Assembly (NCBI RefSeq): GCF_902813185.1 | Contig: NZ_LR778301.1 | Location: 620,001-684,000 of the forward strand | Direction: 5' to 3' | DNA from: Denitratisoma oestradiolicum | GTDB taxonomy: Bacteria > Pseudomonadota > Gammaproteobacteria > Burkholderiales > Rhodocyclaceae | Length of the DNA: 64,000 bases | In this document: positions 8,421 to 17,483 of the stretch, one piece after another | Position numbering within the stretch: position 1 is the stretch's first letter | Layout of the letters: each line of letters opens with the position of its first letter | Position numbers and translations under genes: made by a program | Notes under the pieces: generated by a model | The model's input: only the letters and a program-made list of their open reading frames with translations | What the model was told of the DNA's origin: nothing | Database searches by the model: none

Positions 8421-11400
8421 CTATCCGGCCAGGAATTCCTCGTGAAACGCATCGCTCGGGATGGGGCGGCTGATCAGATAGCCTTGCAGGTAGTCGCAAC
8501 CCAGGCGCCTGAGTTCCCGCCGCTGGGCCTCGGTTTCGACCCCTTCGGCGACAACATTGAGACGCAGGCTGTGGGCCAGGGCGATGATGCCCGTGACCAA
8601 GGCCGTGGCGTCGGGATCGCGCTGCATGTCCTGGATGAAGGAACGGTCGATCTTGATGGTGTCGGTGGGAAAGCGCTTGAGGTAACTGAGGGACGAATAG
8701 CCGGTGCCGAAGTCGTCGATGGACAGCCTTACCCCCATCTTGCGCAGGGTTTGCAGGGTACCGATGGTCTCCCGTGCGTTTTCCATCAATACGCTTTCGG
8801 TGATCTCCAGAACCAGGGCGGAGGCCGGCAGCCCGCTGCGTTCCAGGGCCGTTTGCACCAGTTCGGCCACCAGGCCCTGCTCCATTTGCCGCGCCGAGAG
8901 GTTGACCGCCACATAGATGTCGCTGCCGCTGGCGTCGCGCCAGGCCTTGGCCTGAGTGCAGGCCATGTGCAGTACCTGTTCGCCGATGGCGATGATGAGT
9001 CCGGTTTCCTCCGCCAGGGGGATGAAATCCGCCGGGGAGACCAGTCCCCGTTCCGGGTGCTGCCAGCGCACCAGGGCTTCCATGCCCTTGAGCGCGCCAT
9101 CCCGGGCGTCAACCACCGGCTGGTAGTGGACGATCAGTTCTTCGCGCTCTATGGCGTGGCGCAGTTCGGTTTCCATCTTCAGATGTTCGGAGAGGGTGCT
9201 TTCCATGTCGGGCGTATAGAAACAGATGCGGCTGCGGCCCCGCTTGGCCTGGTACATGGCCGTGTCGGCGTGGCGCATCAGAGCGCTGACATCCAGGCCG
9301 TCGTCCGGGTAGATGGAAATGCCGATGCTGACGGAAACGAAAATATCTTGATTGTTGATGCCGAAGGGCAGGGCCAGTGCCCGGCTGACCTTCTGGGCCA
9401 CGCTCTTGGCGGCGGCCGGTTCGGCGATGTCTTCCAGCAGGATGGTGAATTCGTCGCCGCCCTGGCGCGCCACGCAATCGTTGGTCCGTACGCAACGACT
9501 GATGCGGGTGGCAACCTCGGTGAGCAGGTAGTCGCCGGCTTCGTGGCCCATGGAATCATTGACCACCTTGAAACGGTCCAGGTCCAGGAAGAGGATGGCG
9601 AAGCGCTCCTGCTTGATGGTCGAGCGCTCCAGCACCTGCTGCACCTGGCTGCCGAAAGCCAGGCGGTTGGCCAGACCGGTCAGCACGTCGCTGTAGGCGA
9701 GATGGCGCACGTGACGCTCGGCCTGGGTGGCCTCCACCGTGCGACGCACTCGCTGGGTGACCACGGACAGATGGATGGGCTTGGGAATGTAGTCGATGGC
9801 CCCGGCGGCGAAGGCCCGGTCCACCGAGTGCTTGTCCTCCAGGGCGGTAATCATCAGCACCGGGATGTCGGCCAGGCGGGGTGATTGCTTGATGGTGATG
9901 CAGGCGGTGAATCCATCCATCACAGGCATCAGCGCATCCATCAGGATCACATCGGGAATCGTGTGTTCAAGCCAGGCCAGGGCCTCCGCCCCATCCGTGG
10001 TTTCGGCCACGCGGAATCCGGCTCGCGCCAGGGCGTGGTAGAGGGTGATGCGGGTGCTGCGGTCGTCATCCACGATCAGCACCAGGGGCATGGCCTGGTT
10101 GGGGGCCAGGGCCGATGCCGGCAGGCCGGCCGTCAGCTCCGCCCGCAACAAGGGTAGTACCCGGGTGTATTCGACGCGCAGCCGGTCCACCTGGTGGCCG
10201 GCTTCAGCGCTGATGCCCAGATCGGCGGCTTCCTCGATTTCCCGGGCGACGGCGGCCAGGGCGTCGGCGCCCAGATTGCCCGCCGCGCCCTTGATGACAT
10301 GGGCGGTGCGCCGCAGGCCCTCGTTGTCGGATTCCGCCGCAGCCTGCTCTATGGTCTCAAGGTAATTCGGCATGTCCTCGATGAAGGGACGAATCGCTTC
10401 GGGAATCGCATCGCCGAGGACCTCCCGCAGTTTCCCCATGGTGCTGTAATTGAGCGCCGATGCGGCATCGTCCGCCACTTCCCGGGGGCGCAGGGGCTGG
10501 GCGGCTTCCCAGGCCAGCCAGTGCTTCAGCTTGGCCGCCAGCATCTCCAGGGTGAGAGGCTTGGCCAGGTGGTCATCCATGCCGGCGGCCAGGCATTTCG
10601 ACAGGTCGGCCGGTTGGGTATTGGCGGTCATCGCGATGATCGGGGTGCGCCGCTCGGAGGCCTGTTCCATGCTGCGGATGGCTGCGGTGGCCTCGTAGCC
10701 GTCCATGACCGGCATGTTGCAGTCCATCAGGACGATGTCCCATTTCTCGGACTGGAAGGCGGTGATGCTCGCCAGCCCGTTTTCCGCCAGGCCGGCCTCC
10801 GCCCCGAGCATTTCCAGCATGCTCTGGGCAATCACCTGATTGGTGCGGTTGTCTTCCACCACCAGCACCCGGCAAGGCTGAGCCGGGTCCCGTCCATGCT
10901 GGGTATCCGGCGCGGCGCTGAGCGGTTCCGGCGCGTCGGCGGCCTCCAGCGGCAGATCGAACCAGAAGCAACTGCCCTGGCCGGGCTGGCTGACCACGCC
11001 GATGGAGCCTCCCAGAAGGGTCACCAGTTGCTTGCAGATGGACAGGCCGAGGCCGCTGCCACCGAAGCGCCGCGTGGTGGAAGTGTCGGCCTGGGTGAAG
11101 GAATCGAAAATCGTGGATTGATGTTCCGCCGCGATGCCGATGCCGGTATCGCTCACCTGGAACCGTATCAGGTTGCGTTCCGCCGGCCCGACGTTGATGC
11201 TGACGCTGCCGCGCTCGGTGAATTTGATGGCGTTCCCCAGCAGGTTCACCAGGATCTGGCGAATGCTCGTCATGTCGCCCCGCAGCCGCGCCGGCAAGGC
11301 CGGATCGATCCGCCAGTCCATGGCGAGATGCTTGTCCCTGGCCTGGAGGGAGAGCATGTCCACGATGCGTGCAACAAGGTGAGGCAGGTCGAAATCGATC

Positions 11401-12431
11401 TGCTCCGGTTCCAGTTTGCCGGCCTCCAGTCGTGAAAAGTCGAGGATGTTGTTGATGAGTTCCAGCAGGTATTGGGATGATTCCCAGGCCAGATCCAGCA
11501 GTTGCGCCTGGCGGGGCGGCATGGCGCTGGCCTTGAGCATGTCCAGGGTGCCGATCACGCCGTTGAGCGGTGTTCGAATCTCATGACTGACCGTGGTGGC
11601 GAATTCCGCCTTGAGGCGCGCGTAGCGCATGGCATCGTCCCGGGACTGGCGCAATTCCTGTTCGCGCTCCTGCAACACCTGCATCATGCTGTTGAAGGCA
11701 TGGGCCATGGCGGCCACATCCCTGGGCCCGGAAAGCTCGGCGGGACCGACGGGTTCCCCCCGCTCGGCCTTGCCCATGGACAGTGCCAGGGCCTCCAGGG
11801 GCTGGCTGATCCGGCCGGCCAGGCGGCGCACCACCAGCAACAGCAGCAGGGCAAAGGTCAGGGAAAGGCCCAGGTTCACCACGAAAAAATCGCGGCTCAT
11901 GCGCTGCAACGTCGCCTTGCTCTGGGCCAGGCGCACATAGCCCAGCAACAGGGCGGGGCGTTCGTTCATGTCAAAGGGGGAACCCGCTTCCTCCGCATCC
12001 CGGACGATGGGGGCGATGAAATACCAGTGCTGTCCGTCCTCGCCATCAAGAAGTGCCTTGTTGGCCAGCAAGCGGGATTCGTCCGGGGCGCCGGGTGGGA
12101 TGGCAATGGCTTCTCCCCGCGACACCAGGGCCTGATGATTGAGGGTGCGGATTTCCAGGCCGGCGATGTCGGGAAAGGCCAGGGTGGTTTTGACTGCCTC
12201 GGCAGCGTTGTCCTCCGACATGAAAACGACGGCCAGGCGGCTTTGCTGGGCGAGGTTGGCGGCCACCCGCTGTCCTTGCAGGATGAAGTTTTCCTGTAGG
12301 CGGCGATCGGATTGCCAGGAAAGCATCAACGAGGAAATCAGCGCCAGACTGAACAGGCCCGTCGCAATGACGATGCTCAGTTGGCGCCGAAACGAACTTC
12401 GCTGGGAGAGCAGGGCGCGGATCGAGATCAT
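8421..12431 (-). CDS. Hybrid sensor histidine kinase with REC-Hpt-REC-GGDEF-EAL domains
   Basis: 1336 residues combining a whole phosphorelay with c-di-GMP enzymes. A first membrane helix (about 17-39), a periplasmic CHASE8-like region (40-185) and a second helix (about 186-208) lead to HAMP (to about 265). HisKA has the H-box [14 protein letters not shown] and is followed by the HATPase. REC1 holds [15 protein letters not shown], Hpt holds [12 protein letters not shown] and REC2 holds [13 protein letters not shown]. The diguanylate cyclase motif GGDEF ([15 protein letters not shown]) and phosphodiesterase motif EAL ([11 protein letters not shown]), with [17 protein letters not shown], are both intact. 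It would sense an envelope signal and set c-di-GMP levels. Its start overlaps the substrate-binding protein gene by ORF proximity (7 nt apart), suggesting that protein delivers the ligand. Confidence 0.93.
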   Translation of the reverse strand: MISIRALLSQRSSFRRQLSIVIATGLFSLALISSLMLSWQSDRRLQENFILQGQRVAANLAQQSRLAVVFMSEDNAAEAVKTTLAFPDIAGLEIRTLNHQALVSRGEAIAIPPGAPDESRLLANKALLDGEDGQHWYFIAPIVRDAEEAGSPFDMNERPALLLGYVRLAQSKATLQRMSRDFFVVNLGLSLTFALLLLLVVRRLAGRISQPLEALALSMGKAERGEPVGPAELSGPRDVAAMAHAFNSMMQVLQEREQELRQSRDDAMRYARLKAEFATTVSHEIRTPLNGVIGTLDMLKASAMPPRQAQLLDLAWESSQYLLELINNILDFSRLEAGKLEPEQIDFDLPHLVARIVDMLSLQARDKHLAMDWRIDPALPARLRGDMTSIRQILVNLLGNAIKFTERGSVSINVGPAERNLIRFQVSDTGIGIAAEHQSTIFDSFTQADTSTTRRFGGSGLGLSICKQLVTLLGGSIGVVSQPGQGSCFWFDLPLEAADAPEPLSAAPDTQHGRDPAQPCRVLVVEDNRTNQVIAQSMLEMLGAEAGLAENGLASITAFQSEKWDIVLMDCNMPVMDGYEATAAIRSMEQASERRTPIIAMTANTQPADLSKCLAAGMDDHLAKPLTLEMLAAKLKHWLAWEAAQPLRPREVADDAASALNYSTMGKLREVLGDAIPEAIRPFIEDMPNYLETIEQAAAESDNEGLRRTAHVIKGAAGNLGADALAAVAREIEEAADLGISAEAGHQVDRLRVEYTRVLPLLRAELTAGLPASALAPNQAMPLVLIVDDDRSTRITLYHALARAGFRVAETTDGAEALAWLEHTIPDVILMDALMPVMDGFTACITIKQSPRLADIPVLMITALEDKHSVDRAFAAGAIDYIPKPIHLSVVTQRVRRTVEATQAERHVRHLAYSDVLTGLANRLAFGSQVQQVLERSTIKQERFAILFLDLDRFKVVNDSMGHEAGDYLLTEVATRISRCVRTNDCVARQGGDEFTILLEDIAEPAAAKSVAQKVSRALALPFGINNQDIFVSVSIGISIYPDDGLDVSALMRHADTAMYQAKRGRSRICFYTPDMESTLSEHLKMETELRHAIEREELIVHYQPVVDARDGALKGMEALVRWQHPERGLVSPADFIPLAEETGLIIAIGEQVLHMACTQAKAWRDASGSDIYVAVNLSARQMEQGLVAELVQTALERSGLPASALVLEITESVLMENARETIGTLQTLRKMGVRLSIDDFGTGYSSLSYLKRFPTDTIKIDRSFIQDMQRDPDATALVTGIIALAHSLRLNVVAEGVETEAQRRELRRLGCDYLQGYLISRPIPSDAFHEEFLAG

Positions 12432-12437
12432 GGGAGA

Positions 12438-13475
12438 TCAGGGTTCGGGAAAGGTCAGATGGAAGGTCTGCTGCTGCCGCTCACTGAACTTCAAGCCCAG
12501 ATGGCTGGCGGTGCGCATATTGACGGCCAGCAACAGATTCCGCAGCGGAAATTGACCCCGAACAACGGTGCCGGACAGGCTGTCCATGGCGGTCAGGGCC
12601 AGGTTGCGCCCCATTTCAGTGGTGTCGGGGTAGAGGGAAAACAAGGCGCCACGCCGCGCATGGGCCAGATTGCTGGAAAAAACCGCCAGGTTGCGGCTCC
12701 AGGATTCCTGCAACACCAGGGGCAATATGGTGGACTCGTCCACCGTGGTGGAATCCTGGGGTAGCCACAGGGCATCGCGTTTGGGATCCGCCGTGGCGAG
12801 CAAGGACTGGTAACGGCCCAGCGCCGTCCCCAGGTCGCCCGCCTCCTGGGCCACCAGTTCCAGCCCTGTCGCGCGGGCGGCATCCCGTGCCAGACGGATC
12901 AGCCAGCCGCTGTTGTTGGGGTCGAAGACCACATGGACCCGGTGCACCTCGGGCATCAGGCTCTTGAGGCGCTCGAACAGCAGGCCGGGGTCTGGCGCCA
13001 GGCTGAGCAGGGTGACCTTGCGACTCTCGGCTTCCGGTAGGGATAGCAGGCCGCCGGCGACGATTTTCAATTCGCCATTGACGGCCATGGCTGTCCTCAG
13101 GCCGTTGCGGCCGAGGGCGATCACCACCCGTACATCCTGTCGCCGCAATTCGTTGGCGATATCCTGGTTGCTGGAATTCCTGCCGACGAGGAGGCGCGTG
13201 ACCCGGTTGCGGGCCTTGTCCTCGATGCCTTCGATGATCTGGGTGAAGATGCTGCGATAGGGTTCGGCCGATTCCGGATAGATCACGGCAATCATCGCCC
13301 CCGTCGCGATGGCCTCGGTGCCGGCGCGCATGGAAGGCGAATGCCCGGTGGTCGTGTCGAGGGCCAGCAACATCGGGGTGCCCCGTGCTGCTGGCATTTC
13401 AGGCCCGGCCGCCCAGGCTGCTGGTACCAGCAGCAGTGACAGCAACAGGGTGGCCGCAGGTCTTGATCTGCTCAC
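12438..13475 (-). CDS. ABC-type substrate-binding protein paired with sensor kinase
   Basis: 345 residues. The GTG at 13475 is chosen because a proper signal peptide follows directly (SRPAATLLLSLLLVPAAWA) and because it sits at the 3' end of an R1 repeat with a GGGGGG-type ribosome-binding site; the longer ATG-started reading comes from the repeat. The mature part reads like the ABC_sub_bind (DUF534) periplasmic family: VIYPESAEPYRSIFTQIIEG, VIALGRNGLRTAM, VHVVFDPNNSGW, LWLPQDSTTVDEST and ALFSLYPDTTEMGRNLA. No permease or ATPase gene is nearby, and the stop lies 7 nt before the hybrid kinase start. The likely role is ligand capture for that kinase rather than transport (inference). Confidence 0.85.
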   Translation of the reverse strand: MSRSRPAATLLLSLLLVPAAWAAGPEMPAARGTPMLLALDTTTGHSPSMRAGTEAIATGAMIAVIYPESAEPYRSIFTQIIEGIEDKARNRVTRLLVGRNSSNQDIANELRRQDVRVVIALGRNGLRTAMAVNGELKIVAGGLLSLPEAESRKVTLLSLAPDPGLLFERLKSLMPEVHRVHVVFDPNNSGWLIRLARDAARATGLELVAQEAGDLGTALGRYQSLLATADPKRDALWLPQDSTTVDESTILPLVLQESWSRNLAVFSSNLAHARRGALFSLYPDTTEMGRNLALTAMDSLSGTVVRGQFPLRNLLLAVNMRTASHLGLKFSERQQQTFHLTFPEP

Positions 13476-13577
13476 TGGACTACCCCCCATCACCATGTGA
13501 GGGAATGACGGCGGTTCGTCGCCCCGCGGCTCCGGGCTGTGTAACGAGGCCCTTCGGACAGCCGTACGGGACGCTCA
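13476..13577 (-). repeat. Junction repeat R1 (diverged copy) upstream of the substrate-binding protein gene
   Basis: Read leftward it starts TGAGCGTCCCGTACGGC, has GGAGCCGCGGGGCGACGAACCG and ends GGGGGGTAGTCCA before GTG 13475. The central C/G hairpin is eroded compared with other copies. The rest of the 13.5-13.98 kb gap holds a small palindrome (13894-13915) and otherwise no recognisable gene. Confidence 0.75.
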
Positions 13578-13893
13578 TACAGGGAGCCCGTGTCCGGAGG
13601 GGGCGACGGGAACCTCCCTGGATGCCCCGAGGGTGTGCGGGTCGCAACGCCCGGATTGCCGACGCAAAAAGGTTATCGATAAGGGGGCTCACGACTCGTG
13701 TTCGGGAAGAGGCCGGTCGATGTTACCGCATTCTGTCGCCATGTCCATGCTGCTGTCTCGGGGATTTCGATTACCCTGATAACCCGATTCGATAAGCTCC
13801 CCGATGGGCGGGGTCGCAATGGCTCAGGTTTTTCTGGATGCTGCTGCCAATGCGGGATCACTATCATTTATCTCATGACGAAGGCTTGCGCGT

Positions 13894-13915
13894 AACTATG
13901 TCTTTCGGCATAGTT
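13894..13915. promoter_or_regulatory. Inverted repeat upstream of the ThDP-enzyme operon
   Basis: AACTATG-tctttcgg-CATAGTT, 7-bp perfect arms with an 8-nt spacer, ends 64 bp before the ATG at 13980 and could be an operator for the 13980-17412 gene trio. No regulator gene lies next to it. Confidence 0.4.
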
Positions 13916-13979
13916 CGTCAGTTTCCCGGCCGATATAAGGGTTCGGATTGAGCTTCTAAAAAATAACAGGAGAGGAAGG

Positions 13980-15791
13980 ATGTCTGTGGTGCCCCTGCGC
14001 AATAACCCCATGACTGCCGAGGTGCCGCAGGTCGAGGCCGCGGATTTGGTTGTCGCCTATCTGGAGCAACTGGGCATCGAATATGTGTTCGGCGTGCCCG
14101 GGGGCGCCATCGAACCGCTTTACAACGCCCTGGCGCGCAGCGCCCGGCGTGGCGGACCCCGGCCAGTCGTCGCGCGGCACGAAGCCGGCGCCGCTTTCAT
14201 GGCCGACGGTTATGCACGGGAAACCGGCAGGATCGGCGTCTGCTGCGCCACTTCGGGACCGGGCGCCACCAACCTGATCACGGGCGTCGCCTGCGCCAAG
14301 GACAACGGCATTCCCATGCTGGTGATCACCGGTCAGCCCATCATGTCCGCCTTCGGCCGGCACGCCCTGCAGGAGTCGGCCTGTACCGGGATCGACACGC
14401 TGAGCATGTTCAGCCACTGCACCCGCTATAACTCCCTGGTTTCCCATCCCGACCAGATGGAGCACAAGCTGGTGGCAGCCCTGATGCGTGCCGCCCGTCC
14501 GCCGCGGGGACCGGCCCACCTTTCCGTGCCCCTGGACATCATGCGCAGCCCCATCGTCAGTGCCGAGCCCAGTTATGATTTGCGGCACAAGCTCATGCCG
14601 CGCGCCATGTTCGACCACGAGGCCTTTCAGCGCCTGGGCGAACTGCTCGACGCCGCTCGGCACCCGATCATGCTGATCGGCGGCTGGTGCGGCGAGGCCG
14701 CCCCTTCCATGCTTCAGTTCGCCCAGCGCCAGGGCGTGCCTTTCGTCACCACGCCAGACGGCAAGGGCCTGGTCAATCCGCGCCACCCTTACAATCGCGG
14801 CGTATTCGGTTTCGCCGGTCACGTTTCGGCCGATGCTCTGTTGAGCGACCCCCGTATCGATCTGGTGCTGGCGGTGGGCACCAGCATGAATGAATGGACC
14901 AGCAGTGGCTGGAGTGACAGCCTGCTCAATAGCAAGATGGTTCATATCGATTCCAATGAGGAGCACCTGATGCGCTCACCCATGGCCCAACTGCATGTGT
15001 GCGGCCATATTCGCAGCATTTTCGACCGCCTGCTGGCACGCATCGAAAGTGAGAAACCATCGTCGCGCCCGCGCCGTCCGGCCGTCGACCCCGAGACCTT
15101 CCTGTCTGAGTTCGACCGGGCCCAGATGCGCAGTTCGGCGACGCCCATCACCCCGCAGCGCCTGATGCACGAGTTCAGCACCCGCTTCCCGCCCTCCGTC
15201 CGTTACCTGGCCGATGCCGGCAACAGTCTGGCCTGGAGCATCCATTACCTGACACCCCAGGACCAGCGCGTTGGCGAACGGCGGGATGCCCGCAAGACCC
15301 ATCGCCGCGGCCAGGGGCGCCGCCAGAGCGATGGCGGCTGGCTGCGCCTGACCATGGACTTCGCTCCCATGGGCTGGGCCATCGGCGGCGCGGTCGGCAC
15401 CGCCGCCGGCAATCCCGACGTGCCCGTGGTCTGTTTCACCGGCGACGGCAGCATGCTCATGAATGGTCAGGAAATCTCGGTGGCGGTGGCCGAGAAACTT
15501 AAAGTCATCTACGTGGTGCTCAACGATCAGGCACTGGGCATGGTGAAGCATGGCCAGCGGCTGGCCGACGCCGAACCCATAGGTTTCGAGTTACCCCTTA
15601 CCGACTTTGCCGCCATGGCCCGAGCCATGGGCGCCGAGGCCCACACCATCCGCAGCCCCGCCGACTTCGCAGTCCTGGATGTCGCCGTTATCTGCAGTCG
15701 CCGGGGCCCCACCCTGCTCGATGTGCATATCGACCCGGAGCAGGTGCCGCCCATGAGCCTGCGCATGCGCGCCCTGGGTACGGCGCCATGA
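13980..15791 (+). CDS. ThDP-dependent acetolactate synthase-like enzyme
   Basis: 603 residues. The N-terminal pyrimidine-binding domain has the catalytic-type Glu in ARHEAGAAFMADGYARE (about E68) and SGPGATNLITG. A central domain follows, then the C-terminal diphosphate domain with GDGSMLMNGQEIS near 488 and the closing VVLND. Such enzymes decarboxylate 2-oxo acids or join and cleave acyl units (acetolactate synthase, glyoxylate carboligase, 2-hydroxyacyl-CoA lyase); the substrate cannot be told here. Odd: a basic stretch around residues 428-452 (ERRDARKTHRRGQGRRQ) interrupts the start of the C-terminal domain. A strong AGGAGAGGAAGG precedes the ATG. The stop overlaps the next start (ATGA), so the three genes 13980-17412 are translationally coupled. 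Confidence 0.88.
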   Translation: MSVVPLRNNPMTAEVPQVEAADLVVAYLEQLGIEYVFGVPGGAIEPLYNALARSARRGGPRPVVARHEAGAAFMADGYARETGRIGVCCATSGPGATNLITGVACAKDNGIPMLVITGQPIMSAFGRHALQESACTGIDTLSMFSHCTRYNSLVSHPDQMEHKLVAALMRAARPPRGPAHLSVPLDIMRSPIVSAEPSYDLRHKLMPRAMFDHEAFQRLGELLDAARHPIMLIGGWCGEAAPSMLQFAQRQGVPFVTTPDGKGLVNPRHPYNRGVFGFAGHVSADALLSDPRIDLVLAVGTSMNEWTSSGWSDSLLNSKMVHIDSNEEHLMRSPMAQLHVCGHIRSIFDRLLARIESEKPSSRPRRPAVDPETFLSEFDRAQMRSSATPITPQRLMHEFSTRFPPSVRYLADAGNSLAWSIHYLTPQDQRVGERRDARKTHRRGQGRRQSDGGWLRLTMDFAPMGWAIGGAVGTAAGNPDVPVVCFTGDGSMLMNGQEISVAVAEKLKVIYVVLNDQALGMVKHGQRLADAEPIGFELPLTDFAAMARAMGAEAHTIRSPADFAVLDVAVICSRRGPTLLDVHIDPEQVPPMSLRMRALGTAP

Positions 15792-16603
15792 GCCAGGAAC
15801 TGAATGCGGAAACCATCAGTACCCATATCTGGGAAGAAGAGGCGGAAGCGGACAACCCCTACGCCGCCGCCCGTTGCTTCTGCCGGGGCTACGATGTCTT
15901 CGGCGATCTGCTGGAACGCGCCGACTACATCGACTATCTCTACCTCCTGTTCAGGGGCGAACGGCCCGCTGCCGCTGCGGCCCGCGCCTTGCGCATGCTG
16001 GCGATCGCCCTGGCCAATCCGGGGCCTCGCGATCCCTCGGTCCATGCTGCGATGGCGGCCGGGGTGGGCGACTCTACCGCCGCATCGGCCCTGATGGCGG
16101 CTCTGGCGGTCGGTGCCGGTGCCGGGGGCGGCGCCCGGGAGTTGTACGAAGCCATGGTGGCCTGGCAAGCGTCTGGCGCCGATCCGGCAACCCGGCTTGC
16201 CCGCCTCGGCACCCGCGCCGCGCCATCCCGGCTCGAAGTCTGGCCGTCGCCGTCCCGCCCCCCCGGTTTCGCGGCCTATGGCAGCACTTGCGTTGCACCG
16301 GTGGTGCAGACCCTGACGAGCCTGTCCGCCGTCCTGACTGGCGGCGCCCTGACATGGCTGTGCCAGGAACGGGCGGCACTGGAAGCCGTGGCCGGCCACC
16401 CCCTGTCCATGATAGGCGTGGCCGCCGCCGCATTGACCGATCTGGGGTTTGCCCCCCACCATGGGGAAATGCTGTTCCTGCTGCTACGTCTGCCTGGTGC
16501 TGCCGCCCACGCGCTTGAACAGCAGGATCTGGGTTTTCGTCACTTTCCCTTTTTTGCCCTGGAACTGGAAGATGATCCGGGCGCCAGCGGAGAATCGACA
16601 TGA
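15788..16603 (+). CDS. Citrate synthase-fold protein (citryl-CoA lyase-like), first of a pair
   Basis: 271 residues, much shorter than citrate synthase (about 430) but the size of the proteins usually labelled citryl-CoA lyase. ERADYIDYLYLLFRGERP and a glycine/alanine-rich helix pair (DPSVHAAMAAGVGDSTAASALMAAL, split here by eye) recall the citrate synthase N-terminal half. The segment VGAGAGGGARELYEAM corresponds to the usual GPLHGGANE active-site loop, but its His is absent. The LSMIGVAAAALTDLGF helix matches the NVDFYSG-type segment without its Asp. Coupled to both neighbours by ATGA overlaps. Family by eye; function unknown, possibly one half of a heteromer with the next product. Confidence 0.7.
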   Translation: MSQELNAETISTHIWEEEAEADNPYAAARCFCRGYDVFGDLLERADYIDYLYLLFRGERPAAAAARALRMLAIALANPGPRDPSVHAAMAAGVGDSTAASALMAALAVGAGAGGGARELYEAMVAWQASGADPATRLARLGTRAAPSRLEVWPSPSRPPGFAAYGSTCVAPVVQTLTSLSAVLTGGALTWLCQERAALEAVAGHPLSMIGVAAAALTDLGFAPHHGEMLFLLLRLPGAAAHALEQQDLGFRHFPFFALELEDDPGASGEST

Positions 16604-17412
16604 CCGACCCCGCCATCCTGGAAGCCCATGCCGGACCACTGCGCTCCCGCGTCGGAGGAGCCTTTCCCGGCCAGCGGGCGGTGTTTCGCGGCCATGATCT
16701 GCATCGGGATCTGAAAGATACAAGTTGGCTCGGACTGTATATCTTCGGCATTACCGGGCGGCAGCTCAGTGCTGCGCAATTGCGTTTGCTCGACGCGATC
16801 TGGGCCTATACCAGCTACCCGGATGCAAGGCTCTGGAACAACCGCGTCACGGCTCTGGCCGGTAGTGCCCGGAGTACTGGCGCATTGGGAGTGGCCGCTG
16901 CCATGGCAGTGTCGGAAGCCGGAATTTATGGTGGCCAGATCATCGCCGCGATTGCCGGGTTTCTGGAGCAAGCCAGACAACGTTGCGAAGCCGGAGAAGC
17001 TCTGGAGAAAGTCGTCAAGGATTACCTGCGGATCAATCGTGGCATCCCCGGCTATGGCCGCCCGATACGGCGCATGGACGTTGACGAGCGGAACGGCCCC
17101 ATCATGGCGATGGCTCGGGCCGAGGGATTGGCCGACGGTCCCTTTGTGTGCCTCGCGCAGCAGATAGAGGACATTCTGCTTGCCGGCCGCTGGCGCATGC
17201 GTATGAACTACGCAGTCGTTTCCGCCGCCCTTGCGCTCGACTTAGGACTTTCCTCCCAAGAAAATTACTTATTTACCTTGCCTGCTTTTCTGGCAGGAAT
17301 GCCCCCCTGTTATCTTGATGCCCTTGACCGTCCGGAAGGCGCGACCCTGCATTTCAAATGCAGACAAATCCACTACACAGGCCCTGCGCGGCGCACCTGG
17401 GGCGAGTCTTGA
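16600..17412 (+). CDS. Citrate synthase-fold protein (citryl-CoA lyase-like), second of a pair
   Basis: 270 residues. It follows the citrate synthase pattern more closely than its neighbour: SYPDARLWNNRVTALAGSA, AMAVSEAGIYGGQIIAAIAG, RINRGIPGYGRPIRRMDVDE and RMNYAVVSAALALDLGL. By eye alignment the three catalytic positions are changed: the GPLHGG His is Tyr (GIYGGQ), the GFGH His is Arg (GYGRP) and the N-x-[ED]-F Asp is Ala (MNYAVV). It starts inside the previous gene's stop (ATGA) and ends 71 nt before the TonB receptor start. Likely acts with 15788-16603 and the ThDP enzyme in one pathway; the reaction is not known. Confidence 0.72.
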   Translation: MTDPAILEAHAGPLRSRVGGAFPGQRAVFRGHDLHRDLKDTSWLGLYIFGITGRQLSAAQLRLLDAIWAYTSYPDARLWNNRVTALAGSARSTGALGVAAAMAVSEAGIYGGQIIAAIAGFLEQARQRCEAGEALEKVVKDYLRINRGIPGYGRPIRRMDVDERNGPIMAMARAEGLADGPFVCLAQQIEDILLAGRWRMRMNYAVVSAALALDLGLSSQENYLFTLPAFLAGMPPCYLDALDRPEGATLHFKCRQIHYTGPARRTWGES

Positions 17413-17483
17413 GCAGAAAAAACAGGGCGGGTTGGGAAATAATGGGGCGGATAAACCGTTGCAACAAGAAGGGAGGCGTGTCC

